From NCBI RefSeq assembly GCF_005863245.1, contig NZ_VBUT01000015.1:1-63367 (forward strand): a stretch of DNA of 63,367 nucleotides, read 5' to 3'. Shown here piece by piece: positions 51,325 to 60,203 of the stretch. The notes beneath the pieces were generated by a model. It saw only the letters and a program-made list of their open reading frames with translations. It was not told where the DNA came from and made no database searches. How positions within the stretch are numbered: the first letter of the stretch is position 1; each line of letters opens with the position of its first letter. Source of the DNA: Nocardia cyriacigeorgica (lineage in GTDB: Bacteria > Actinomycetota > Actinomycetes > Mycobacteriales > Mycobacteriaceae). A program made the translations under genes and the position numbers.

Positions 51325-52008
51325 GTGGATGTAATTGGGGTGAGCTTCTTGACGAACGAACGTGGTGCAGGTCGGGCCGGGCGCATCCGGACGGACGGTT
51401 CGGCAGCTGATGGGCAGTCGTTGCTGAGCGAGCAGGCGCGCGCCGCGTTGCGGTCGTGCCTGCCCCACCACCGCGAGGGTGGTGCTGTGGTCGTGTGCGG
51501 CTTTCCCGGGTCCGGCAAGACCACCGCCGCCCGGTACGCGGCCGAGTGCGCTGGTGCGGTCCGGCTGGACAAGGACACCTTCGCGCCGTTGCTCGAGGAA
51601 ACCGTTACCGAACGATTGACCGGCGACCGCTACGACCGCGATTCGGCCACCTACCGGGCCGTCGTCGCGCCCGGCATCTACGACGGCCTGATCCGCACCG
51701 GGCTGACCGTGGCCGCCCGCTGTACTGTGGTGCTCGACGCGCCCTTCCTGTCGCCGATCCGCGCCGCTGCCGAACACCGCCGGCGCCTGGCCGAGCACTT
51801 CCGCCTCGCCTACGGACCCAGCGATGCGCCGATCACGACCATCTGGATCGACGCACCGGTCCAGGTCATCCGTGACCGGATCGTCGCGCGGGGTCTTGAT
51901 CGGGATCGGCCCAAGCTCGCCGATTGGGACTCTTACCGGGCCGAGGTCCTCGACAGCGGTGTTCGCGAGACCGCCCATGCGGTTGTCGATCTCGTCATCG
52001 ACAACTGA
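51325..52008 (+). CDS. P-loop kinase-like ATPase (AAA_33 type)
   Basis: A 227-residue P-loop protein with Walker A GFPGSGKTT near residue 60 and a later LDKDTF element, as in small-molecule or RNA-end kinases of the AAA_33 group. The start is uncertain (GTG at 51325, or GTG at 51340). It converges on the DapA-like gene, 12 bp away. The substrate is unknown. Confidence 0.75.
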   Translation: MDVIGVSFLTNERGAGRAGRIRTDGSAADGQSLLSEQARAALRSCLPHHREGGAVVVCGFPGSGKTTAARYAAECAGAVRLDKDTFAPLLEETVTERLTGDRYDRDSATYRAVVAPGIYDGLIRTGLTVAARCTVVLDAPFLSPIRAAAEHRRRLAEHFRLAYGPSDAPITTIWIDAPVQVIRDRIVARGLDRDRPKLADWDSYRAEVLDSGVRETAHAVVDLVIDN

Positions 52009-52020
52009 CCCGACTCACAC

Positions 52021-52926
52021 TCACGCTTGCGGCGGGTGACCGATCCCATCGAGGGGCATTTCGTCGCGTATGAACGCGCGGATCGCATCCCGGCGTTCGT
52101 CGGTGGCGGTGACCAGCGGTGCGCGGACATGGGCCGGGAACCCTGGGAGCCGGGCGGTGAGGGCGGCTTTGGCGAACGCGATATCAGAGATCGGCACCCC
52201 GCGCCGGTAGTTGGTGTAGTGGTCGAACTGCGCCTGCCGCCGCTCCGCGCGCTCCCGGTCACCTGCGGTGATCGCTGCCGCGATCGCTACCGGCAGCTCG
52301 GCGACTGGGCCGCCGGCGCCGGTGACCACACCGTCGATACCGAGGTCGACGATTTTCGCGCCGAGGCTGTCGTCACCGATGAGTACCTGCAGGCCGGGGC
52401 TGTGCTGTTGGTAGGCGCGGGTGACAGCGCGGTCCTTGCCCGAGTCCTTCACCCCGATGAGTTGTGGGTGTCGTACCGCCAGCCGCCCGACCATGAGCGG
52501 GTCGAGGGTGAGCTGGGTGTGGCGGGGGAAGTTGTAGAGCAGGGCCGGGATTCTGGTGGATGCCAGCACCTGATCGAAGAAGCGTTCCACCCCATCCACG
52601 TCGACGCCGGCGAAGAAGAACGGCGCGATCAGCGCGAGAGCGTCGGCGTGGTCGTTGGCGTGCTCGACCATGGCGACCGCGTCCGCGGCAGCGCTGGCAC
52701 CGGCATGCGCGATCAGCTGCCACGGCCACTTCTCCCGGCAGAACTCGACGACAGTGCTGCGCTCGGCGACGGTCAGGCTGGCGAACTCCCCGGTCGTCCC
52801 GTTGACCAGAACGCTGCGAACCCCAGCGTCGGCGAGCAGGTCAAGGTATGCACCCAGCGCGCCGAAATCGATCCGAAGACGGGAGTCGAACGGGGTAACG
52901 ACAGCCACCACTGGAGACACCATCAT
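52021..52926 (-). CDS. DapA/NAL-superfamily aldolase-lyase
   Basis: A 301-residue TIM-barrel lyase of the dihydrodipicolinate synthase/N-acetylneuraminate lyase superfamily. The substrate carboxylate-binding GTTGEFASL, the tyrosine of LLYNFPRH and the Schiff-base lysine of GVKDSGKD are all present. It condenses or cleaves a 2-oxo acid (usually pyruvate) but the second substrate is not evident. It is unlikely to be the housekeeping dapA, which is elsewhere in actinobacterial genomes. Confidence 0.85.
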   Translation of the reverse strand: MMVSPVVAVVTPFDSRLRIDFGALGAYLDLLADAGVRSVLVNGTTGEFASLTVAERSTVVEFCREKWPWQLIAHAGASAAADAVAMVEHANDHADALALIAPFFFAGVDVDGVERFFDQVLASTRIPALLYNFPRHTQLTLDPLMVGRLAVRHPQLIGVKDSGKDRAVTRAYQQHSPGLQVLIGDDSLGAKIVDLGIDGVVTGAGGPVAELPVAIAAAITAGDRERAERRQAQFDHYTNYRRGVPISDIAFAKAALTARLPGFPAHVRAPLVTATDERRDAIRAFIRDEMPLDGIGHPPQA

Positions 52927-52957
52927 GACACCGTTGTAACCCGAGTCAGTAGTCGTA

Positions 52958-53389
52958 TCAGAGTCGCAGGCCCCAGATGCGCCGTTTCGCGATCGAGGTG
53001 AGGGTGGCGTCGATAGCAAGGGGGGCAGCCTTGTCGAGGTGGTAGGGGACGAGGAATTGCAGCGCGATGCCGTCGGCGTGTTCGACCAGGAGCTCCGCGG
53101 CGTCGCCACCGGCGGGCATGGTGACGTCGATCGCGACGGCGATCGCGCGGGTTGTGGCGCGGTCACCGGGTTGGACGAGTGCGTCGAGGATGCGGGCCTT
53201 GCTGGTGGCGGATGCCGGGGCGAGGCGAACACTGCGCTGATCGTCGTGGCTGATGGCGAGGGCGAACGGACCGAATCCCCGCTGCTTGACAAGTTGTCCG
53301 CTGATGAGGTCTACGCATTCGTCGAAAAGGTTGTCGATGTCGGTCTGCGCTTGTGGTGAGGCGTCCTCTTGCCAGCGTCGCCTGGTCAT
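52958..53389 (-). CDS. Conserved hypothetical
   Basis: A 143-residue protein, basic at the N-terminus and mixed alpha/beta after that. I do not recognise the family. GGGAG lies ten bases before the ATG. It lies just upstream of the DapA-like gene on the same strand, so possibly one operon, and is divergent from the WXG100 genes. Confidence 0.5.
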   Translation of the reverse strand: MTRRRWQEDASPQAQTDIDNLFDECVDLISGQLVKQRGFGPFALAISHDDQRSVRLAPASATSKARILDALVQPGDRATTRAIAVAIDVTMPAGGDAAELLVEHADGIALQFLVPYHLDKAAPLAIDATLTSIAKRRIWGLRL

Positions 53390-53486
53390 CGGCCTCGGCT
53401 CCCTTCCGCGCTATCGTGTCGATGGCGACTGTACCGGCGGTGCGTGATGGAGCGTGGCCGGCCAGATTTCGAGGGGGTAGAAGCCA

Positions 53487-53807
53487 GTGAGTGACGAGGT
53501 GGGGTTCTCGCCCGAGCAGTTGCAGGCGGGCATAGATCGGCTCAATTCCCTGCATACGACGTTGGTGGACGCCGCGAGCGCCATCGACCGCGCACATACC
53601 GATTTGCAGTCGACCTGGACGGGCCCCGCGGCGACGTCGATGAACGATCTGTGGCGCCGCGAGTTCGACACGCTGACCCCGCTGTTCGGCCAGCTCGAGG
53701 ATATGGCGGCCAAACTCGCCGCAGCCAAGACTGCGCTGCAGCAGCAGGACAACGACAACAGCGCCGCCGTGACCGAGACCGCCCCCGCGCCGACACCGGA
53801 GGCGTGA
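53487..53807 (+). CDS. WXG100 (Esx-like) protein 1
   Basis: A 106-residue helical-hairpin protein with the WxG turn (STWTGPAA) near residue 45. Type VII secretion substrates of this class pair with another WXG protein, here the next gene. The GTG start at 53487 leads a five-gene run. Confidence 0.88.
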   Translation: MSDEVGFSPEQLQAGIDRLNSLHTTLVDAASAIDRAHTDLQSTWTGPAATSMNDLWRREFDTLTPLFGQLEDMAAKLAAAKTALQQQDNDNSAAVTETAPAPTPEA

Positions 53808-53808
53808 G

Positions 53809-54108
53809 GTGGCAGCGCATTCCTTCGACCTGGATCAATTGACGACGTTCTCTGCCTCGCTGGATGGGTTCATCCGCGCCGCTACGGGCGAGATCCAGAA
53901 TGTCTCCGACACCGCGACCCAGATCACCGCCGGTTTCACCGGGGAGGTCGCCGACGCGTTCGCCCAGGCACATCGTCGCTGGCACGCCGACATCACGGCG
54001 GTGATCGACCAGCTCGCCGATTACCGGCTCAAGATCGACAACATTCGCGACAACTACGTTCAAGCGCGGCGCGCCAACGCCGAAACACTCGGTCTATCCG
54101 GGGCATAG
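53809..54108 (+). CDS. WXG100-like protein 2
   Basis: A 99-residue helical-hairpin protein. The turn reads GFTGEVADAF, which has F in place of the W of a WxG motif. GTG start one base after the preceding stop. Presumably the heterodimer partner of the preceding protein. Confidence 0.82.
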   Translation: MAAHSFDLDQLTTFSASLDGFIRAATGEIQNVSDTATQITAGFTGEVADAFAQAHRRWHADITAVIDQLADYRLKIDNIRDNYVQARRANAETLGLSGA

Positions 54109-54114
54109 CCGCCG

Positions 54115-55440
54115 ATGGGCAATATCGATCCCGAAGCCTATTTCGCGGCGGCAGCACGGCTGGTCGAGGCCAGCAACACCATCGACCACGCGTTGCGCAC
54201 CCTCGACGACGTGCTCGATGTCACCGGGTCGGCCGGTGTCCACGAAGCCGGGGTGCGATGGTCGACAAGCTATGACCAGTCCGCCTCCGATGTCTTCGAA
54301 CTCGCCTCGTTCTGTTCGATGGCCGCCCGTGAACTCGGCTACCAGGTACATCAGTTCGGGCTCAATCACGCCGAAACCGAAAGCGCCAACGATCCGGCTG
54401 CGCCACCGTTCACCCCGCCGCCGCAGCCTCAGGGCACCACGATGACCCGGGCCATGCATCCCACGACGTACTCCGCCGGCGGCACCGGCGATCGACCTGC
54501 GCACTGGGACTACATCGAGGGACGCGTCAAGAAGAAGTGGCCCGACGCCGACTTCACCCGGATCGGCGCGGCCGGCGGCCACTTCCACACGTTCGGTGAA
54601 CAAGCCAACACCGACTCCCACGCCATGTTCGACGAGGTGAAAAGCAAGCTGGCCGACCAGACCGAAGAAGAGATCGACACGATCCTGCAGGATCTGCAGT
54701 GGCTGGCTATCGCCTACCGAGACACCGGCGACCTGGCCAAAGCACTCAAAACCGCCTGCGATGAGGTCGCCTCCAAGACCGACCTGGAACGCCAGCAAGT
54801 CCAAGCCATCCTCAACAGCCTCGACGTCGCGATGAAAGCCCTACTCGTCGCCGAAGCCGGCACCGGCGCCAACCCTCCGCCGGCCAAACAGGTCAACCGC
54901 AAGATCATCGAATCCCAGCGCGAAGAACTGCTCGCCCAAGCGGTGCGCGACTTCGAGACCCTCATGGTCGAACTCGACGGATTCGTCAAAACCGCTATCG
55001 AGTCGAACACCGGCATCTACAACAACGCGACCGCATCATCGATGCTGCTACGGCCGATCCTGGGCCGCACACCCCGCAAAACCGACCCCATCCGCAACCG
55101 CGACGGCAGAGCCAACACCGACGCGGGCCAGCGCGGCGAAGAACGAGCCGGGGTTCCACCAGGGCCAAAGGAAGAGATCAACGTCAACGGCCGCGACCGC
55201 GAACCGGACTACATCGACCACGACAACGAACAAGTCACCGAGGTCAAAAACAAGAACACACTCGACCGCGACGACACCGAACAGATCACCGACTACCTCG
55301 ACTACGCCAATAGCAAGGGATACTCGGTCATCCTGGTCACCGACCACCGCACCCAGCTCACCCCCGAGGTCCAGAAGCTGGTCGACGAAGGCAAGATCAC
55401 CCTCATCCGCAAGGAGCTCGACGATGGCGACGGACACTGA
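54115..55440 (+). CDS. Polymorphic toxin with C-terminal REase-fold nuclease
   Basis: A 441-residue protein. An N-terminal helical WXG/LXG-like region (about 1-100) is followed by a Pro-rich linker and a long helical middle (about 130-300). The C-terminal toxin domain (about 345-441) has Asp365/Asp368 followed by E376-V-K378, a PD-(D/E)xK arrangement like the Tox-REase-7 group. It probably acts as a DNA/RNA nuclease in competing cells after type VII export. The HEAT-repeat gene that overlaps its end is the likely antidote. Confidence 0.8.
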   Translation: MGNIDPEAYFAAAARLVEASNTIDHALRTLDDVLDVTGSAGVHEAGVRWSTSYDQSASDVFELASFCSMAARELGYQVHQFGLNHAETESANDPAAPPFTPPPQPQGTTMTRAMHPTTYSAGGTGDRPAHWDYIEGRVKKKWPDADFTRIGAAGGHFHTFGEQANTDSHAMFDEVKSKLADQTEEEIDTILQDLQWLAIAYRDTGDLAKALKTACDEVASKTDLERQQVQAILNSLDVAMKALLVAEAGTGANPPPAKQVNRKIIESQREELLAQAVRDFETLMVELDGFVKTAIESNTGIYNNATASSMLLRPILGRTPRKTDPIRNRDGRANTDAGQRGEERAGVPPGPKEEINVNGRDREPDYIDHDNEQVTEVKNKNTLDRDDTEQITDYLDYANSKGYSVILVTDHRTQLTPEVQKLVDEGKITLIRKELDDGDGH

Positions 55441-56485
55441 CCCACCGCCCGGCCGCGATCAGACCGCTCAACGGCTACGGGCGCTCGCAAACCAAGTCGA
55501 CGCCCTCGCCGATGCCCTCGCAGAAGCTATCGATCAGGTTCGGCCGGTCGTCGAGTCGACCTCGGCCGCAGACGATTACCTGCGGTGGGCCGACGCTGCC
55601 CGCGGTTCCGTCGCCCGCCTGCACACCCTCCGGAAGCGGATCGACGCCACAGCAGCACTCACTCTCGCCGAGCAGGTCGCGACAACCGCTCCTCCCACTC
55701 CCGCTGCTGCCACGGACGCGACCAGCCGACCCAGCCACCACGCCGACCAGATCGGTGAGGTCGAATTGATCCACCCGCCTTATCCCGGCATGCCCGACCG
55801 ACCGGACTGGCTCGACAACCCGCCCCCGCGCTTGCACGACCGCCAGAACGGATTCGACCTGCGCCTGGTCCGCGACCTTGCCGCCGTCGGAGTGCGCACC
55901 TACACACTCAGCCCGATCACCAAGCTCAAACCACTGCCCCAAGCAATCCCGGTCTTCCTCGATTGGCTCGAACACCTCGACACCAAACTCCCCGGACCCG
56001 AACATCGAGGACGGCGCGGCACACCCGAACACCACAAAGCCGTCATCCGCGCCGGACTCATCCGCAACCTCAACGACCGCTCTGCCAAAGGAAACCAGCG
56101 CGTCATCAACGTCCTCGCCGCCCAACTCCGCACCACACCACCGCTACCCGACGAAACCCGATTCTGGGCCGGCCGAGCCCTCACCACCGTATGCACGAAG
56201 GACGACTACGACCTCATCACCGCGCTCATCGCCGAACAACCACCCGGCGACACCGTGATCGCCGGCCTGCTGTCCTACCTCGGCAAAATGCGCACCGTCG
56301 AAGCCCGCACCATCATCCTCCAACACTTCGACCACCCCCTCACCCGCAACTACGCCATCAACGCCCTCGCCGACATGAAAGCCACCGGCGTCCGCCCACT
56401 CATCGAGCCACTCCTCAACGACCCTGACCGATTCACCCGCCAAACCGCAGCCCGCGCGCTTCGAAAACTGCCCACCGACTCATGA
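55424..56485 (+). CDS. HEAT-repeat protein, probable immunity protein
   Basis: A 353-residue all-helical protein with repeated helical pairs in the C-terminal part (FWAGRALTTVCTKDDYDLIT; TRNYAINALADMKATGVRPL), typical of HEAT repeats. The start overlaps the toxin stop by 17 bases and is preceded by AAGGAG. Immediate overlap with the toxin suggests immunity. No signal peptide, so it would act in the cytoplasm. Confidence 0.72.
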   Translation: MATDTDPPPGRDQTAQRLRALANQVDALADALAEAIDQVRPVVESTSAADDYLRWADAARGSVARLHTLRKRIDATAALTLAEQVATTAPPTPAAATDATSRPSHHADQIGEVELIHPPYPGMPDRPDWLDNPPPRLHDRQNGFDLRLVRDLAAVGVRTYTLSPITKLKPLPQAIPVFLDWLEHLDTKLPGPEHRGRRGTPEHHKAVIRAGLIRNLNDRSAKGNQRVINVLAAQLRTTPPLPDETRFWAGRALTTVCTKDDYDLITALIAEQPPGDTVIAGLLSYLGKMRTVEARTIILQHFDHPLTRNYAINALADMKATGVRPLIEPLLNDPDRFTRQTAARALRKLPTDS

Positions 56486-57021
56486 CCCACCACACCACAG
56501 GCCCCCGCCACACCACGGCGACAGCAGCCCTCCTCGTCCTCACTGCACAACTCGCCGGCTGCTCCGGCCCGGATCACCAACCAGAACCGCAATCAGCATC
56601 GACCACCGAACCGGGTATCTGGAACCCCTGCACCATCCCCGACGAAACCCTCACCCACGCAGGACTCGACCCCACAACGGAAATCCCAGCCACACCACAA
56701 CGGCCCGACATCCTGCTCTGCAACTGGCGCAGCGACCCCGCCGTCTGGCACCACATCGTCGAAATCACCTCCACCACCATCCCCCTCGACACCTACAAAC
56801 GCCTCCCGACAACCGGCGCATACACCGACATCACCATCGGCGGCCGCACCGGAATCCAATACCGCCCAGGCGACACCACCACCCAACGCAGATGCGACGC
56901 CACCTTCGCCACCACCTGGGGCACGATCACCATCTCGACCACCACCACCGGAACCCCTGATGATCCCTGCCAGCGAAACACCGTGACCGCCACAACACTG
57001 TCGTCAGGAATCCCCCGATAA
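56482..57021 (+). CDS. DUF3558-like lipoprotein
   Basis: A 179-residue lipoprotein. The signal peptide ends in the lipobox LAGC (about residue 27), and the mature part contains the two cysteine-bearing segments typical of DUF3558 (PCTIPDE; CNWRSD) and a C-terminal DPC. It overlaps the immunity gene by four bases (ATGA), closing the operon. Confidence 0.85.
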   Translation: MTHHTTGPRHTTATAALLVLTAQLAGCSGPDHQPEPQSASTTEPGIWNPCTIPDETLTHAGLDPTTEIPATPQRPDILLCNWRSDPAVWHHIVEITSTTIPLDTYKRLPTTGAYTDITIGGRTGIQYRPGDTTTQRRCDATFATTWGTITISTTTTGTPDDPCQRNTVTATTLSSGIPR

Positions 57022-57391
57022 CTCTCAAGATACGACCCAGTCACGGCCCCCTGGCCCGCGTGGCGCCTTAACCGGTAGGCCTGCGCCAAGGAACGTGAAA
57101 CTCGATGTGGTTCGGATACTTTCGCCGTGCACAGGTCCGCCTTCGGAGGCACTCGCCCAGACGGAGCGGCTAGGAGAACCCCGCAGTATCGGAATACGTT
57201 CTCGGACAGAAGCCCACGCCATGCCCGGTGAGCATATCCAGTGGACTGGTGGGATCGTTGTCGCCACCGTCGCCCAAGGTCAGCTCGCGCACCGACGATA
57301 GCGTGTCGGACGATAGCAGCGGCGACACGGTTGACGGTGCGGCGAAACCGGATTGCACCAGCTTTGCCTGGTCTCGAATTAGAATCTCGCC
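57022..57391. other. Gap after the toxin operon
   Basis: About 370 bp. The minus strand has an open frame overlapping the next gene, but without a convincing start. No terminator is obvious. Confidence 0.3.
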
Positions 57392-57610
57392 ATGGCCCCG
57401 GTCCCCTATCCCCCGCCCCACAAGCTGCCCGTCGTCATGTGCCAGGTCCCGGGCTGCCCGTACCGTCGACGCAACCAGCGGGGAGGGTATCAGCATGTCT
57501 GCCAACAACATGAGCGCATGTGGGACAAGTACGGACACTTCGACCGACCGCTCAACAAGTCGTCTGTCGAATTGAAATACACGCTGAACGGCTACCCGGC
57601 TGCTGACTGA
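57392..57610 (+). CDS. Small zinc-finger-like protein
   Basis: A 72-residue protein with a CxxxxC ... CxxH pattern (CQVPGCPY ... HVCQQHERMW), a motif often found in small phage or mobile-element zinc proteins. No ribosome-binding site is obvious, and an in-frame ATG lies 15 residues downstream. Confidence 0.5.
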   Translation: MAPVPYPPPHKLPVVMCQVPGCPYRRRNQRGGYQHVCQQHERMWDKYGHFDRPLNKSSVELKYTLNGYPAAD

Positions 57611-57850
57611 GGGCGAGGTCGTGCGGGGTTCTAGCCGGTTGAGCTCAGTACGTCGTGGTTTTATCGCTGATCCGTGTCACTTTCGTGGACGGTAGAGGCG
57701 GGCGGAGGTGAGAGCTTACCTAAACGGTGGCATCCTGATGCCCATCCAGATGTCGTTGCGCCGCAATGGTTGCGTACTTGTTCAAATGATGCGGACCAGT
57801 CGACTTGCCAGATTCCGCATAATCTACGGGGAGAGTACATACGATAGCCC

Positions 57851-58120
57851 GTGTCTCGCCACTCGTACCACCCCAGTGACGCCGACCTCCGCCCCACGTT
57901 TGACGCCGCCCTCACCCGCGCGTGCGCCGGCCAGGGTATCCGCACATGCACCGGCTTGAATGCCGCGACCGATCATGCCCTCGCAGCAGTGAGCGCGGCG
58001 GCACCCGACCCCCCTGAGGCACTCGTCGCCGCGGCGCGAGCGGCATTCGCGCAGCAGCTCGCCGGCACGGGCAGCGACGATGAGCTACCCCGCTTCATGC
58101 GGCAGAACGACCGAGGGTAA
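57851..58120 (+). CDS. Small hypothetical protein
   Basis: An 89-residue Ala-rich, mostly helical open frame with a GTG start. It shows codon use like its neighbours but no known domain. Tentative. Confidence 0.35.
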   Translation: MSRHSYHPSDADLRPTFDAALTRACAGQGIRTCTGLNAATDHALAAVSAAAPDPPEALVAAARAAFAQQLAGTGSDDELPRFMRQNDRG

Positions 58121-58517
58121 TCGTTGCTGTCAGCCAGCTGGCTGTTCGTGAACCCGTACCGGTGTGACCGGCCAGGCAACTTGGTGGATTCCAGTAGACG
58201 GCAGTGGCCGCTGACTAGCGCGTAGTTCCTTATGTCACAGGGACCCAGATGACAAAGGTGGACACGTTTGACTGGTGGTGGCCATCTGCCGTCAGGCCGC
58301 CGTCCCTCCCGGCAGCGGCTGATGTGGTTCGATCGACAGATACTCCAGGACGTCCGGCGATGGAAACCTTGGACAAGTCACGCGTTTCGGCACCTGTGCA
58401 TTCGACCTGAGTTGCGCGAACACACGGCACAGGTACCAACCCTGATCGAGTTGACAGTTTCGGGATGGATTTCGCGCTGACCACTTGACAGCACGTCTGT
58501 TGGCAGGAGTTGTAGGA
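58121..58517. other. Gap before the lipoprotein genes
   Basis: About 400 bp with only short, unconvincing open frames. The next gene's ribosome-binding site (AGGAG, 58505-58509) lies at the right end. Confidence 0.3.
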
Positions 58518-59108
58518 GTGAGTAATTATCGGTTGGCAGTAGCCGTGTGCTTCGCATCGGCCGTGACGGCGATAGCATCCGGCTGCGCTGGGGACCGGGC
58601 CGCGGGCGGCTCGGTCGCGGAGTGGGTCAATGATCCGGCCACAGGCATAGTGGATGAGTCAGCCCCGTTGTGCGAGAGCGGGTTCCGGATCCTGGATCGC
58701 GATGCCTACTCAGCTAAAAGCGCTGGCGGTTCGTATGGGCCGGCCAGTGATCGTGTCGCCTACGTGTACGAATTGGCGTTCTATCATCCGGCATTCTGCA
58801 ACGAGACCAGCGATGACGAATTGACGAATGCTGCCAGGAGGTTGGTGGACACGGTTCCTGAGATCTGTTCAGGTATCCCGGAGGACAAGTCGACACGTTC
58901 GGAGCCGTTCGCCGAGGCAGAGATATTCGCGCAGTGGCCGACCGAGCTCACCGACAGAGCCATCCGCGAGTTCATCGCGCAAACTGGCGGCGGCCCGGTT
59001 GGGTCCGGTGACGCCGAAGGTGGGGTCATTCAGTCAGCTGCGTCTCGTCGCAGCACCGCCGAGTACGCCGTTCAAGCGGCGGCTTTGCAATTCTGCCCCG
59101 GCTACTAA
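58518..59108 (+). CDS. Lipoprotein of unknown function
   Basis: A 196-residue lipoprotein: signal peptide ending in the lipobox ASGC, then a soluble domain with six cysteines and the segment CNETSDDELTNAARRLV. The GTG at 58518 is chosen because AGGAG lies eight bases upstream. Resembles the next gene in part. Confidence 0.75.
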   Translation: MSNYRLAVAVCFASAVTAIASGCAGDRAAGGSVAEWVNDPATGIVDESAPLCESGFRILDRDAYSAKSAGGSYGPASDRVAYVYELAFYHPAFCNETSDDELTNAARRLVDTVPEICSGIPEDKSTRSEPFAEAEIFAQWPTELTDRAIREFIAQTGGGPVGSGDAEGGVIQSAASRRSTAEYAVQAAALQFCPGY

Positions 59109-59170
59109 CCGCAAGCGGCGCGGCGAGGCCGGAGGCATCCGGCTCAGTCATCACCCCCTTTGGAGTAAAC

Positions 59171-59767
59171 GTGTCGATCCATACCATCGTCCGGGCTGTT
59201 ATGGCGGTGAGCGCTCTATCGCTCTTCATGATTGGATGCGCTTCTACCGACGATCCCATGCCGACCGGCGGTGATCACCCCGCTGTTCCGATACCGACCC
59301 CAGAACTGCGCGAGGGGAACTGCGCAGGCGGGTACCGATGGATGACCGACAGCGAGTTCGGGCAGTACTCCATCGGAGGCAGGGTGAACGGGCGCGACTG
59401 GAAGAGCGAGTGGAACCAGTTACCCGAGGAGATTCGCACAGGGAACTCGTTCCTCACCGAAGTGACCAGCGAAGTCCCTATATGCAGCGATAAGACCGCC
59501 GATGACATCATTTCCGCGGCGCGAGCAATGTGCGCCGAAGCCGATGCCGACCAGCTCCTCGCCGACGCGGTGTATCAGGTCGAGATGAAGCAGAAGGCCA
59601 TCGACCGTGCGGGACTGGGCCTTCCGATTTGGGTTACCGGTGGCCCGCGCGGCTCTCAGCATCTGGGGCTCGACAAGGTGGTGGAACATTTCATGAGCCG
59701 AATCGGCGGCTACGGATCCGAATCCATTTTCCCCGGTGGATGCCCACAGCTCGAGCCATGGCGCTGA
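59171..59767 (+). CDS. Lipoprotein of unknown function
   Basis: A 198-residue lipoprotein (lipobox MIGC). The mature part contains CSDKTADDIISAARAMC, parallel to the CNETSDDELTNAARRLV of the preceding lipoprotein, which suggests a tandem duplication. The GTG at 59171 is the first start after the preceding gene. Confidence 0.75.
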   Translation: MSIHTIVRAVMAVSALSLFMIGCASTDDPMPTGGDHPAVPIPTPELREGNCAGGYRWMTDSEFGQYSIGGRVNGRDWKSEWNQLPEEIRTGNSFLTEVTSEVPICSDKTADDIISAARAMCAEADADQLLADAVYQVEMKQKAIDRAGLGLPIWVTGGPRGSQHLGLDKVVEHFMSRIGGYGSESIFPGGCPQLEPWR

Positions 59768-60203
59768 CCGCCGGGGCACAGACCCCATCTGCTCCTGATC
59801 TCGACGCGCGACATGGTTCTGAGTCCGTGTGATCGCGGGGACGGCGCGCGTGACCGGTTTGCTCGGAGGGCCTCGGCGACCTCGCCGACTCAGCACCGGG
59901 TCGAGACGTGAGAGGTCCCAGATGGGATATCCCCGTGGCAGGCGCGGCAGTTACGGAACCACCGATGAAGCCGGTTACGCAGCAGTCAGCGCCGACAATT
60001 TCCTACCCGCGGTCGCCCTTCGGCGGCCACCATCTGGCTACGCATGGCAACCGACCAACGATCGCTGCGTGGAAAGGTCGGATGACCTTGCTGTAGAAGT
60101 GGTCCCGAATGAATGACACCGGGGTTCGATCGGTCAAACGCCAGAACGAACCGATTGGCAAGCATAGGCTCGACGTCCAGCGCGAGACTGCGGAGAGGCG
60201 CAC
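59768..60203. other. Gap before the RCC1 lipoprotein gene
   Basis: About 435 bp with no convincing gene, hairpin or repeat. The right part must hold the promoter of the following gene. Confidence 0.3.

Noticed and set aside
57170..57538. Minus-strand open frame opposite the zinc-finger-like gene
   Set aside because: No convincing start codon or ribosome-binding site; it overlaps a better-supported gene on the other strand.
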